Positions 7,087 to 18,676 are shown, numbered from the stretch's first letter. The stretch is DNA of 43,008 bases from Acidobacteriota bacterium (GCA_025463215.1 JAOBWF010000149.1:1-43008); one strand, 5' to 3'. Notes: generated by a model not told the origin, from the sequence alone. Translations and numbers: made by a program.

Positions 7087-8579
7087 TACTGCGCCTGTGG
7101 CCTGGGCAGCTTCCGGTCCGCCATCGCCGATTGGTACGCAAAGGTCGCCATCACGATTGCCGCCTGCCGGATGTCGTTGACGTCGAGGCGATCGTCGGTG
7201 TCCATGTTGGTATGGTGGGTGCGGATGTCGTAGTTGCCGTAGTCCTGAATCGGGTTGAAGCCGGGGACGCCGGCGTCGGTAAAGCTGAGATGATCGGTGG
7301 AGCCGACCGGTTCGCTGACGTTGCGGCGCGTACCCAGGCTCTTGAGCGGCTCGAGCCAGCTGTCGAAGATCGGCCGGACCTCTTCCTGGTTCTGCAGGAA
7401 CCAGCCGTAAATCTTGCCGGTGCCGTTGTCGATGTTGTAGTAGACGTCGAACTTGTCGCGCGCGGCGACGTTCGCGGGACCGGCGAGATGCTGCGTGACC
7501 CAGGCCTTGGACCCGAGCAGCCCCTGTTCTTCGCCGCCCCACAGCGCGACCCGGATCGTGCGGCGCGGCCGCGCGTCGATCGCCTTCAGGATCCGCATCG
7601 CCTCCATCACCGTCGTCGATCCGTCGGCGTTGTCGGTCGCGCCGACGCCGGTGTGCCACGAGTCGAGGTGGCCGCCGATCATGACGACCTCGTCCTTCAG
7701 CGCGGGATCGGTTCCCGGCAGTTCCGCGATGACGTTATAGGCGTTGCCGGCGTCCGCATCGTAAAACTTGGTCTGGACGTTGACGCGCAGCTTCACCGCA
7801 ACGTGCTGCTGCAGGTAGCGCGCGATCATGTTGTAGTGCTCGGCGCTGAGCGTCACCGACGGCACCGCGCCCGGTCCGCCGTCGCGGCCGGTGACGAACA
7901 CCGTGCCGTGCTCGCCGGTGCTCGGCTTCAGGATCACGCCGGCGCCAGCGGCTTTCATCGCATCGCTGACGCGCTGGTTGCGCTGCTGCGCGGTCTCGCC
8001 CACCGGTGCGGGCCCCCGGCCGCGGCCGGCGGAGGTCGCATAGGCAGCCGACATCGGCACGTAATCGGGCTCGCTCGGCTGCGGCCGATCCGTGCGGACG
8101 AAGTTGGTCAGGATTGGCTGCGTCATCACGATCGCGCCCTTGAACTGCGGTGCCGCGGCGGTCAACTGCTCGGGGGCGCTCTTGTCGCCGACGAACACCG
8201 GCGCGGCGACGATCTCGCCGCTGGTCGATGCCGACCAGCCGTCGGCGTAGCCGATCAACGGCAGGTAACGCGGTTCGACCATTTCGACCGTCAGCTTCTC
8301 GAGCGTCCACCCGCGGCCGAACGACCAGGGCTCCAGACGTGCGTGCTCGAGACCGTACGCCGCCAGCCGATCGCGCACCCACTCCGCCGCCCGCTTGTGC
8401 GCCGGCGACGCCGTCAACCGCGGGCCGATATCGATGGTCAGGGTGTTGAACACCACCTCGACCTGCGAACGCTCCATGCCCTCCGCCCGGATGCGCGCCA
8501 GCATCGGGTCGCCCGTCTGGGATTGTGCGCCGGCGACGATCCCGAGGAGGAAGAAGGCGGCGACTGCGATTCTCGTCAT
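7086..8579 (-). CDS. Secreted carboxypeptidase-Q-like M28 metallopeptidase
   Basis: This protein has 497 residues with a signal peptide (MTRIAVAAFFLLGIVAGA). Catalytic M28 motifs are all present: GGHLDSWHTGVGATDNADGS gives the His and bridging Asp, WGGEEQGLLGS the catalytic and ligand Glu pair, YNIDNG an Asp, and a final HTNMDTDD region the last His. A PA-type insertion precedes the catalytic domain. This is the classic architecture of plasma glutamate carboxypeptidase/carboxypeptidase Q homologues, which are exopeptidases. Two in-frame ATGs 27 nt apart (8606 and 8579) lie inside identical 15-bp repeats. The second is chosen because the signal peptide begins there. It is first in a coupled operon with a second M28 enzyme and a cyclase. 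Confidence 0.9.
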   Translation of the reverse strand: MTRIAVAAFFLLGIVAGAQSQTGDPMLARIRAEGMERSQVEVVFNTLTIDIGPRLTASPAHKRAAEWVRDRLAAYGLEHARLEPWSFGRGWTLEKLTVEMVEPRYLPLIGYADGWSASTSGEIVAAPVFVGDKSAPEQLTAAAPQFKGAIVMTQPILTNFVRTDRPQPSEPDYVPMSAAYATSAGRGRGPAPVGETAQQRNQRVSDAMKAAGAGVILKPSTGEHGTVFVTGRDGGPGAVPSVTLSAEHYNMIARYLQQHVAVKLRVNVQTKFYDADAGNAYNVIAELPGTDPALKDEVVMIGGHLDSWHTGVGATDNADGSTTVMEAMRILKAIDARPRRTIRVALWGGEEQGLLGSKAWVTQHLAGPANVAARDKFDVYYNIDNGTGKIYGWFLQNQEEVRPIFDSWLEPLKSLGTRRNVSEPVGSTDHLSFTDAGVPGFNPIQDYGNYDIRTHHTNMDTDDRLDVNDIRQAAIVMATFAYQSAMADRKLPRPQAQ

Positions 8580-8613
8580 GGCTGATGCTTCGGCACTGCT
8601 CGTCATGGCTGAT
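8572..8613. repeat. 15-bp direct repeat duplicating a start codon
   Basis: CTCGTCATGGCTGAT occurs at 8572-8586 and again at 8599-8613, a period of 27 bp. Read on the minus strand each copy contains an ATG in the same frame of the M28 gene, so the gene has two candidate starts nine codons apart. The words belong to the ATGGCTG spacer-repeat family seen at 8601-8635, 9133-9167 and 42203-42220. Confidence 0.8.
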
Positions 8614-9167
8614 GGCTAATGGTCATGGGCAATGGATCTTTCTGCCCGCGTCTGTGCTGACGCCCGGGCAGATTCTGCCACGTTTAGGCCGATCACATCC
8701 GGAAAGCCAGGGATTCTCAGCGGCTCGCTTCTTGGGTGCCGTCGCCGTCATGGCATCACGAATCATCTCGGAACGCGCATTCGCCTTCGCCTGTCGAATC
8801 GTCCCGCTCTGCGAAAAGCTGTGGGCGCGTGGGCCCGCCGCTAGGAAGCTCGCCGACCAGTTATTCGATGCGGGAACGTCAATCGGTGCGCATGCCGAAG
8901 AAGCAGAGGGTGCACAAACAAAGCCTGACTTCATCGCGAAGCTCGCGATCTCCCGAAAAGAGAGTCGTGAATCCGTCTATTGGCTGCGAGTCGCGATTGC
9001 CACGGCAATGACAACGAAGGACGAGGTCAGTTGGGAACTCGACGAAGCGTCGCAGCTACGCGCCATGATCACCCAAGCCATCAGAACGGCTCAGTCGTCG
9101 TCGTGGCGAGGTGGCTGCTGAACGACCCTCGTCCATAACCATCAGCCATGAGCCATCAGCCATGACG
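8601..9167. repeat. Inverted repeats flanking the four-helix-bundle gene
   Basis: The left arm at 8601-8622 begins CGTCATGGCTGATGGCTAAT. The right arm at 9146-9167 is its reverse complement with one mismatch (21 of 22). Each arm is extended inwards by further ATGG words (8623-8635 and 9133-9145). The enclosed 567 bp holds one gene. The layout looks like terminal inverted repeats of a small cassette. No transposase and no target-site duplication were identified. Confidence 0.65.
8750..9121 (+). CDS. Four-helix-bundle protein, S23 rRNA intervening-sequence (IVP) family
   Basis: This 123-residue all-helical protein matches the S23/IVP four-helix-bundle family (PF05635 type). It has the typical order ISERAFAFACRIVPL, KLADQLFDAGTSIGAHAEEAEGA, then FIAKLAISRKESRESVYWLR and a last helix containing ELDEASQLRAMI. 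Members form pentamers and are found in rRNA intervening sequences or alone in genomes; their function is unknown. The related Avd protein assists diversity-generating retroelements, but no reverse transcriptase is present here. The start ATG 8750 is chosen because family homology begins there. It is isolated on the plus strand between minus-strand operons and enclosed by inverted repeats, which suggests recent insertion as a unit. Confidence 0.88.
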   Translation: MASRIISERAFAFACRIVPLCEKLWARGPAARKLADQLFDAGTSIGAHAEEAEGAQTKPDFIAKLAISRKESRESVYWLRVAIATAMTTKDEVSWELDEASQLRAMITQAIRTAQSSSWRGGC

Positions 9168-9175
9168 ATCGCCGG

Positions 9176-12304
<3,129 letters not shown>

Positions 12305-12307
12305 GGC

Positions 12308-12324
12308 CTAATCCCTAATCCCTA
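12308..12324. repeat. TAGGGAT tandem words between adaptor and pump genes
   Basis: On the plus strand CTAATCCCTAATCCCTA forms more than two copies of a 7-bp unit. On the minus strand this is TAGGGATTAGGGATTAG. The first TAG is the stop codon of the adaptor gene, and the array fills the whole gap before the pump ATG. No other Shine-Dalgarno-like sequence is in the gap. Confidence 0.8.
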
Positions 12325-13533
12325 CTTGGTCGTAACCCTCTGGCCATCGGTGAGCTTCTCGATGTCGCTGGCGGCGACGCGGTCGCCGGCCTTGACCCCG
12401 CTGAGGATCTCGATGCGTTCGCCGAGCCGCTCGCCGACCTTCAGCTCGCGGGCCGACAGCTTGTCCCCCTCGACCAGGAAGACGCGGTTGACGCCGTAGC
12501 GGTACTGCATCGTGGCGTAGGGCAGGGTCATCACGGTGTCGACCTTGCCGCTCTCGATGTGGACGCGGGCAAAGGTGCCCGGCTTCAGCACGGCGTCCTG
12601 GTTCGGCACCACCGCCTCGAACGGGAACGCGCGCGTCGCGGTGTTGACCGCCGGGCTGATGCGCGAGACCTTGCCGGTGAACGTGCGATCCGGATAGGCA
12701 TCGACGTGCAGCTGCACCGGCTGGCCGTCCTTGATCCACGGCGCCATCTTCTCGGGAATCTCGGCGACCACCTTCAGCGGATCGACCCGCACCACCGACA
12801 TCACCGGCATCTGGGTCTTGACCAGCTCGCCGAGATTGACCATGCGCTTCTCGACGTAGCCGTCAAACGGCGCCCGGATTTCGGTGTCGCGCAGCTGCCG
12901 GTCCGCCAGCTTCATGCTCGCTTCCGACGCCTGGATGCTGGCGCGCAGGTTCTTCGCGTTCTGCAGCGACAGGTCGTAGCTCGCCTGCTTCGACTGCAGC
13001 GTCGTCGCCGCATCGTCGAGCGTCTGCTGCGGGATGAGGGTGCGCTTGAACAGCTGGCTGGCACGGTCGTAGGCCTGCTTGGCCTGCGCGAGATCGGCGT
13101 TCGCCTTCTGCACGTCGGGGGTTTTTTCCGCGTCAGGGAGATGCTGCGGATCCGGCGCGCCGAGCTGCGCGAGCGCTTTCTCGAGCGACGCGCGCTGCTG
13201 GTCGAAGGCGTACTGCTGCTTTTCGCGATCGACCTGAATCAGCGGCTGCCCGGCCTTCACGCGATCGCCGAGGTCGGCGAGGATGCGGCTCACTTTGCCG
13301 TCGGCTTCGGAGGAAATCGTCACCTGATCGACGGCGGCGAGCGTCCCCACCAATTCGACCGCGCGCTTCACCGTTTCTTCGGTGACGGTCTCGACCTTGA
13401 CCGGCTTCGCCGCCGCGTCCCGTCCGCGCGCCTGCGCCGTATCGCTCTTGGCGCAGCCGGCAGCGGTCAGCGCCAGCGCCGCGAACCCCGCGAGCGCGAT
13501 CGATTCACACGAGTGACGGGCAAATACAGACAT
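12322..13533 (-). CDS. RND periplasmic adaptor (membrane fusion) lipoprotein
   Basis: This 403-residue HlyD/AcrA-type adaptor has a lipoprotein signal with lipobox LTAAGC (C27). The order is a barrel-sandwich half (VGTLAAVDQVTISSEADGKV), a long alpha-helical hairpin (about residues 100-200, Gln/Ala-rich), the second lipoyl half (IRAPFDGYVEKRMVNLGELV), a beta-barrel domain and a membrane-proximal domain. It anchors in the inner membrane and links the pump encoded downstream to an outer-membrane channel. It is the first gene of a two-gene operon. The 124 nt upstream contain no other gene and no clear operator, and no regulator gene is adjacent. Confidence 0.92.
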   Translation of the reverse strand: MSVFARHSCESIALAGFAALALTAAGCAKSDTAQARGRDAAAKPVKVETVTEETVKRAVELVGTLAAVDQVTISSEADGKVSRILADLGDRVKAGQPLIQVDREKQQYAFDQQRASLEKALAQLGAPDPQHLPDAEKTPDVQKANADLAQAKQAYDRASQLFKRTLIPQQTLDDAATTLQSKQASYDLSLQNAKNLRASIQASEASMKLADRQLRDTEIRAPFDGYVEKRMVNLGELVKTQMPVMSVVRVDPLKVVAEIPEKMAPWIKDGQPVQLHVDAYPDRTFTGKVSRISPAVNTATRAFPFEAVVPNQDAVLKPGTFARVHIESGKVDTVMTLPYATMQYRYGVNRVFLVEGDKLSARELKVGERLGERIEILSGVKAGDRVAASDIEKLTDGQRVTTK

Positions 13534-13657
13534 AGAAGTGGCAGCCCTCGAAGGCGGAAACCTCGAAAGTATACGACGGCTGTGGGCCGGCTACTCCTTG
13601 TAAAGGATTGTCTCGTTACGACTTCTAAAGGTCGGCCTTACGAGCGGCGCGCGCGGA

Positions 13658-15361
13658 TTACATCAGGCCGAGCAGGTTCTGGCTGCCGATCCAGGCGCGC
13701 ACCTCGGCCATGGGCGCCGGCGCCCGGATGAAGGTGCCCTGCACCGCGTCGCAGCCCAGGGCCATCAGCCGGGCATGCACCTCGTCGCTCTCGACCCCTT
13801 CGGCCACCACCGTCAGGCCGAGGTTGTGCGCGAGATCGATCGTCGACCGGACGATCACGTCGTCGGCGCCTTCGAGCAGACCGGTGATGAACGACCGATC
13901 GATCTTCAGCTCGTCGACCGGCAGCCGCCGCAGATAGCTGAGCGACGAGTAGCCCGTGCCGAAGTCGTCGATCACGATGCGCACGCCCATTTCGTGCAGA
14001 CCTTTGAGGCAGTCCATCGATCGCACCGGGTCGGACATGAGGATGTTCTCGGTGATCTCGAGCGCCAGCGACTGCGGCGGCGCGCCATAGACCGCGAGCA
14101 TGTCGGCGATCCGCCGCGGCAGCCCGGGGTCCTGCAGCGTCCGCGGCGACAGGTTGACGGCGACCGTCAGCGGCGGCACCGGCGGCGGCTGGCTCCACTC
14201 GCGGATCGCCGTCTCCAGGATGATCGTCGTCAGCGGATTGATCAGCCCGGTCTGCTCGGCGAGATGGATGAAGCCGTCCGGCATCACGCGCCCCTGCTTC
14301 GGATGGTTCCAGCGCACGAGCGCCTCGACGCCGGTGACGACGTTGGTCGGCAGGTGGACGATCGGCTGATACTCGAGGGTGAACTGATTCTCGTCGAGCC
14401 CGGTTCGCAGCTCCGAGATGAGGGTCAGGCGGCGATGCGTGTGGCGATCCTGACTCGGCGCGTAAACGGCGATGCCGACGCGGTCGCTCTTCGCGACGTA
14501 CATCGCGACGTCGGCGCGCTGCAGCAGCGCCTCGGCGCTGGTGCCGTGCTCCGGGAAGCACGAAATGCCGAGGCTGGAGCGGACGCTGAGCGCGCGATGG
14601 TCGATGACGCACGGCTGCTCGATCTCGTGCAGCACTTTCTCGGCCGTGAGCAGCGCGCCGTTGACGTCAGTCACCGGCAGCACGATGGCGAACTCGTCGC
14701 CGCCGAGGCGCGCGACGGTGTCGGCGTCGCGCAGCATGCCGCGCACCCGCGACGCGACGCACTGCAGGAGGCGATCGCCGGCGTGATGGCCGAGGGTGTC
14801 GTTGATTTCCTTGAAGCCGTTGAGATCGAGGATCAGCAGCGCGAGCGAGGTGCTGGTGCGCGCCGCCACCCGCAGCGCCTGCGCCAGGCGATCGTGCAGC
14901 AGCAGCCGGTTCGGCAGATCCGTCAGGGGGTCGTGATAGGCGAGATAGGCGAGCCGCTTCTCGGCGCGCCGCCGCTCGCGGCGCGCGCCGGCCTCGCCCA
15001 GTTCGCGGTCGACCGCCGGCGCCAGCCGCTCGAGATGGCGCTTCAGGATGAAGTCGCGCGCGCCGCACCGCATCGCCGCCACCACGGCTTCGTCGCCGCC
15101 CCAGTCGGCGATCACGATGCACGGGAGATCGGCGTCGTGCACGCGGATCAGATCGAGCGCCACCGCCGCCGGTACGCCGGTGACGGTTGCGTCGACAATC
15201 GCGATCGACGAGGCGCGCCGACCGAGCGCCGCGGTCAGCGCCTCGGAATCGTTGACGCGCTGATGCGCCACGTCATAGCCGCCGCGCGTCAGCGCCTCGA
15301 CGACGAGCGTCTCGTCGGCCGGCGAGTCTCCGATCAACAACAAGGAAAGAGGTGGCGCCAC
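13658..15361 (-). CDS. REC-GGDEF-EAL cyclic-di-GMP signalling protein
   Basis: This 567-residue cytoplasmic protein has three domains. The N-terminal receiver-like domain (about 5-120) has D57 in IAIVDA as the likely phosphate acceptor and K107, but the usual acidic pair after strand 1 is reduced to a single Asp (IGDS). The GGDEF domain (about 135-300) has an intact GGDEF at 220-224 and an RDAD I-site five residues upstream (211-214), so product inhibition is expected. The EAL domain (about 315-560) has EAL at 346-348, an ITEN motif and DDFGTGYSSLSYL, as in active phosphodiesterases. Both activities may exist, or one may regulate the other. The start is GTG. No cognate histidine kinase is adjacent. 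It could influence Tad pilus or biofilm behaviour. Confidence 0.92.
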   Translation of the reverse strand: MAPPLSLLLIGDSPADETLVVEALTRGGYDVAHQRVNDSEALTAALGRRASSIAIVDATVTGVPAAVALDLIRVHDADLPCIVIADWGGDEAVVAAMRCGARDFILKRHLERLAPAVDRELGEAGARRERRRAEKRLAYLAYHDPLTDLPNRLLLHDRLAQALRVAARTSTSLALLILDLNGFKEINDTLGHHAGDRLLQCVASRVRGMLRDADTVARLGGDEFAIVLPVTDVNGALLTAEKVLHEIEQPCVIDHRALSVRSSLGISCFPEHGTSAEALLQRADVAMYVAKSDRVGIAVYAPSQDRHTHRRLTLISELRTGLDENQFTLEYQPIVHLPTNVVTGVEALVRWNHPKQGRVMPDGFIHLAEQTGLINPLTTIILETAIREWSQPPPVPPLTVAVNLSPRTLQDPGLPRRIADMLAVYGAPPQSLALEITENILMSDPVRSMDCLKGLHEMGVRIVIDDFGTGYSSLSYLRRLPVDELKIDRSFITGLLEGADDVIVRSTIDLAHNLGLTVVAEGVESDEVHARLMALGCDAVQGTFIRAPAPMAEVRAWIGSQNLLGLM

Positions 15362-15512
15362 AACACCCGCGTCAAAGCGCGACGGCCCCGGACTAGGACG
15401 CTGGGGGAGCGTTCATTCGGGCAGGGCGTGGGACTTCGCGTTTCTGAAAACCGTTCTGTCCCCGAGCGTAACAGATCTCTAGCTCATCCTTACGCAGATA
15501 AATTACGCGTGC

Positions 15513-17003
15513 TCAGCCGCACGTTGGTCCGGTTGGATCCGGCGGCGCCACCGGGGCAGACAAGTGTATCGGCGGAACCCGCCGGGACCACGGCATCGCC
15601 TCTTCGAGCGCGCTCGCGAGCTGCAGCACGACGTGCTCGTGCGCGTGCCGCGCCGCCAGCTGGACGCCGATCGGCAGCCCGCTCGAGTGCATCGCCAGCG
15701 GCAACGACACCGCCGGCACGCCGAGCACGTTGTGCGGCAGCGTGAACTGGCACGGTCCACGAAAGATCGCTTCCGCCAGATCCGTGATCGCGACATCGGT
15801 GCGGCCAAGGTGGTAGGTCCCCCACGGCTCCGCCACGCGCGACGTGGTCGGACACAACCAGACGTCGTGCCGCTCGAAGAATCGCGCGAGCTGGCGGCGC
15901 GCGGTATTCATCCCGGCGATCGCGGCGAGGAATGTCGCGTTCGTCATCGTCTTCGCGTACTCGTAGATTTTGTAGGTGACCGGCTCGAGCGTGTCGGGAC
16001 CGATGGTGTGGCCGCTGCGCGCCGCATAGCCGTCCAGCCGCAGGTCGAACCCGAAGAACCAGACGTCGGTCATCTGACGCATCGCGTCGAGGCCGTCGAA
16101 TTGCGGGCTCTCTTCGACGACGTGATGCCCCATCGCGGCGAGCTGCGCCGCGGTCCGCTCCACCGCGTGGGCGACTTCTCCGTCGACCGGAAATCCCATC
16201 AGCGCGCGCGTCGACCAGCCGACGCGCAGCGCGGGGCTGCGCTGCGTCGCGAGCGAGGCATACGAGCCGTCCGGCTTCGGGATCACGAACGGATCGCCGA
16301 CCTGCGGAATCGCGAGGCAGTCGAGCATCGCCGCGGCATCGCGCACCGTTCGGGTCTGCACGAAATTCTGGCCGAGACCGAACCCGTTCTCGTCTTGCAG
16401 CGGCCCGACGGATACGCGGCCGCGCGAGGGCTTCAAGCCGACGCCGCCGCAGAAACTGGCGGGAATGCGGATCGATCCCGCGATGTCGGAGCCGTGCGCG
16501 ATCGGGACCATCCCGGCGGCAACCGCCGCCATGCCGCCGCCGGTCGATCCGCCGGACGAGTAGCCGTACTTCCACGGCGTCGACGTCCGGCCGTAGAGCG
16601 CGTTTTCGGTCGTGCCGGCCATCGAGTACTCGGGCGCCGCCGATCGTCCGAGCACGTTCAGCCCCGCCGCCCTGAACAGTTCGAACAGGTGCGTGTTCTG
16701 CTGCGCCACCATGCCGCGGCACAACCGGCTGCCGAACTCGATCGTGCGCCCCGCCTCGTGGCCGAAGAAATCCTTGATGAGGAACGGCACGCCGCGGAAC
16801 GGTCCGCTGCCGAGCGTGCGCTCGTCGAGGCCGTCGATCCGATCGGGGTAGGTCTCCACCACCGCGTTGATGGCCGGGTTGAGCGCCGCGATGGCGGCGG
16901 CGGCCGTCAGCGCGAGCTCTTTGGCCGACACCTGCCGGCTGGCGACGAGCGCGGCCAGGCCAAGCGCATCGTGCGCGGCGTACTCGGCAGGCGTCAGCGT
17001 CAT
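15513..17003 (-). CDS. Amidase signature (AS) family enzyme
   Basis: This 496-residue AS-family amidohydrolase hydrolyses a carbon-nitrogen amide bond. The Ser-cisSer-Lys triad is visible: Lys in VPFLIKDFF (about residue 77), the cis-Ser in SSGGSTGGGMAAV, and the nucleophile in GSDIAGSIRIPASFCG. The Gly two residues before the nucleophile is Ala, a mild deviation. No signal peptide is seen, so it is cytoplasmic. The start ATG 17003 overlaps the M49 peptidase stop as ATGA, so the two are translationally coupled and may act on the same peptide or amide pathway. The family is broad (GatA-like, 6-aminohexanoate cyclic dimer hydrolase-like and others); GatA is unlikely without gatB or gatC. Confidence 0.9.
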   Translation of the reverse strand: MTLTPAEYAAHDALGLAALVASRQVSAKELALTAAAAIAALNPAINAVVETYPDRIDGLDERTLGSGPFRGVPFLIKDFFGHEAGRTIEFGSRLCRGMVAQQNTHLFELFRAAGLNVLGRSAAPEYSMAGTTENALYGRTSTPWKYGYSSGGSTGGGMAAVAAGMVPIAHGSDIAGSIRIPASFCGGVGLKPSRGRVSVGPLQDENGFGLGQNFVQTRTVRDAAAMLDCLAIPQVGDPFVIPKPDGSYASLATQRSPALRVGWSTRALMGFPVDGEVAHAVERTAAQLAAMGHHVVEESPQFDGLDAMRQMTDVWFFGFDLRLDGYAARSGHTIGPDTLEPVTYKIYEYAKTMTNATFLAAIAGMNTARRQLARFFERHDVWLCPTTSRVAEPWGTYHLGRTDVAITDLAEAIFRGPCQFTLPHNVLGVPAVSLPLAMHSSGLPIGVQLAARHAHEHVVLQLASALEEAMPWSRRVPPIHLSAPVAPPDPTGPTCG

Positions 17004-18676
17004 CGTGCTTTGAGGAGATCGTTCGCGGTCACGAACTGCGGCTCGATGTCGACCGGAATCGACTGCAGCTTGTCGAGCGCCTTCTGCACCGGCGGCCGCA
17101 CCACGCCCATCTTCTCGCCGAGCGCCTTTGCCGCGGCGTAGTTGCCGTCGGCCTGGATCGTCATGATGTCGCGCGTCAGCCCGGCGACCCCCTCCTTGAT
17201 GCGATCCTTGTTGACCGTGAAGCTGCCGTCCGCGTTGACGAGGAAGCCGCGCTGATCCAGCAGGTAGTTCAACTGGATCGCAATGCCCTTGCCGTGCGCC
17301 TCGTTGACCCCGAAACGGATCGAGCGGAATGCCGATGCGAGATAGGTCGTGTAGAGCGACTGCTCGAGCGACTTCGGCATCGCGCCCTTGTCGATCATGT
17401 GCTGGATCGCGAACAGCCCCGAGATGTCGGCCTTCGCCTCCTCCAGCGCGCTGTAGGTGTCCTTCAGCTCCTGCCGCACCGTCGTCTTGCGGCCGTCGAC
17501 GGTGATGCTGTGCGGACCGAGCCCGTGCATCAGCTCGTGGACGACGATGTGGGTGAAAAAGGCGTCGAACGACACGGCGGACTGCTCGGCGGCGGGCAGC
17601 ACGATTTTCGAGATCGGCAGCAGCGTCTTGGCGAACTTCGCATCCTGCACGTTCTTGAGCATGACGCGCTTGGCCCCCTTCTCGCGGATGACGCGCTCGT
17701 CGTTCGGCAGGTTGAACGCCGCCGTCTGCACCCCACGGTTGCCGTCGCCCGACGCATAGATCTCATTGACGACGGTGATCGGCGCCAGCCCGCCGATCTT
17801 CGGGTTGCGCTGCTTCGGATCGATCGGCAGGTGATCCTCGATGTCCTGGAGCTCGGCGGCGAGCGTCTGAAGCTTCGCGGTCTCGACCGGATCCTGCACG
17901 GTGACGTAGGCCTCGAAGCCGGCCTTGTAGTTGAACAGCTCGTCCTCGTAGACCTCGTACGGACCGATGGTCGGCTCGATCGCGCCGTCCAGCTCCATCC
18001 AGGCGACGTCGCTCTCGTAATAGTCGTTCGACAGAAATGCGTCGGCGCGCTTGGCGAGAAACGCCTTCAGCGTCGGCTCCTTGGCGAGCTGCGCCGCCTC
18101 GCGCAGCAGCGCTGCCGCGCGCGCGAGCTCGCCCTGGTATTCGACGTTGTACGGCACCAGGGTGAACGACTGGCCGGCGCGGCGAATCACCGTGAAGAAC
18201 CCGGTCGCGCGGGCGCGCTCGGCCTCGGGCAGCGACTGGATCCAGCGCTCGAGATCCGCCTTCGCTACGCCTTCCGGGTAGTAGTTCGCACCTGCCGGCT
18301 TGGCCGGGGCGCCGGGCACGAACGGCGCATCATGATCGAGCCGCGACCACGGCCCCTTGTTGATGAGGAAGTAGTGCAGGCGCGCGCGCCCCTCGGGCGA
18401 CTGATCGCGCGCGAGATCCGCCAGCATCGCGTCGTTCCCGGCCCAGACCTGGCGCAGGAACAGCGCGTCGACGATCTTCGACGCTTCGACCAGCTTGGCG
18501 AGGACGCGGCGGTCGGCATCCGAAAGGTGCGACAGATCCGCGGTGATGTCGGTCGGCGCGAAGCGCGCGGCCATCTGCTGCAGCGTTCGGGGATCGGGCA
18601 CGCGAGCCTCCTGGGCGCCGGCGAACACCGCGGCGCACGCCAGCAGTCCCACGCCGATCGCCGTTCGTAATCTCAT
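17000..18676 (-). CDS. M49-family (dipeptidyl-peptidase III-like) zinc peptidase
   Basis: This 558-residue protein has a signal peptide (MRLRTAIGVGLLACAAVFAGAQ), so it is exported to the periplasm. GPYEVYEDELFNYKAGFEA (about 238-256) is characteristic of M49. The zinc site is HELMH at 380-384 followed by EEAKAD at 412-417, which supplies the third ligand. Classical DPP III has HExxGH; the shorter HExxH form is known from bacterial and plant relatives. DPP III removes dipeptides from N termini. The gene is the first of a coupled pair with the amidase and is divergent from the pseudokinase gene. Confidence 0.85.
   Translation of the reverse strand: MRLRTAIGVGLLACAAVFAGAQEARVPDPRTLQQMAARFAPTDITADLSHLSDADRRVLAKLVEASKIVDALFLRQVWAGNDAMLADLARDQSPEGRARLHYFLINKGPWSRLDHDAPFVPGAPAKPAGANYYPEGVAKADLERWIQSLPEAERARATGFFTVIRRAGQSFTLVPYNVEYQGELARAAALLREAAQLAKEPTLKAFLAKRADAFLSNDYYESDVAWMELDGAIEPTIGPYEVYEDELFNYKAGFEAYVTVQDPVETAKLQTLAAELQDIEDHLPIDPKQRNPKIGGLAPITVVNEIYASGDGNRGVQTAAFNLPNDERVIREKGAKRVMLKNVQDAKFAKTLLPISKIVLPAAEQSAVSFDAFFTHIVVHELMHGLGPHSITVDGRKTTVRQELKDTYSALEEAKADISGLFAIQHMIDKGAMPKSLEQSLYTTYLASAFRSIRFGVNEAHGKGIAIQLNYLLDQRGFLVNADGSFTVNKDRIKEGVAGLTRDIMTIQADGNYAAAKALGEKMGVVRPPVQKALDKLQSIPVDIEPQFVTANDLLKAR

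Noticed and set aside
4741..7233. Very long plus-strand open frame (830 codons) and similar long frames opposite the RND, Tad and other genes
   Set aside because: These are antisense frames kept open by the high GC content. They are Arg/His/Asp-rich, without domains, and lie opposite clearly conserved proteins.
8750..9121. Possible Avd protein of a diversity-generating retroelement
   Set aside because: The fold is shared, but there is no reverse transcriptase and no template/variable repeat pair in the neighbourhood. The sequence fits the general S23/IVP family.
15362..15512. Promoter or RNA in the gap between the GGDEF-EAL and amidase genes
   Set aside because: About 150 bp without a recognisable promoter, repeat or conserved-looking hairpin.
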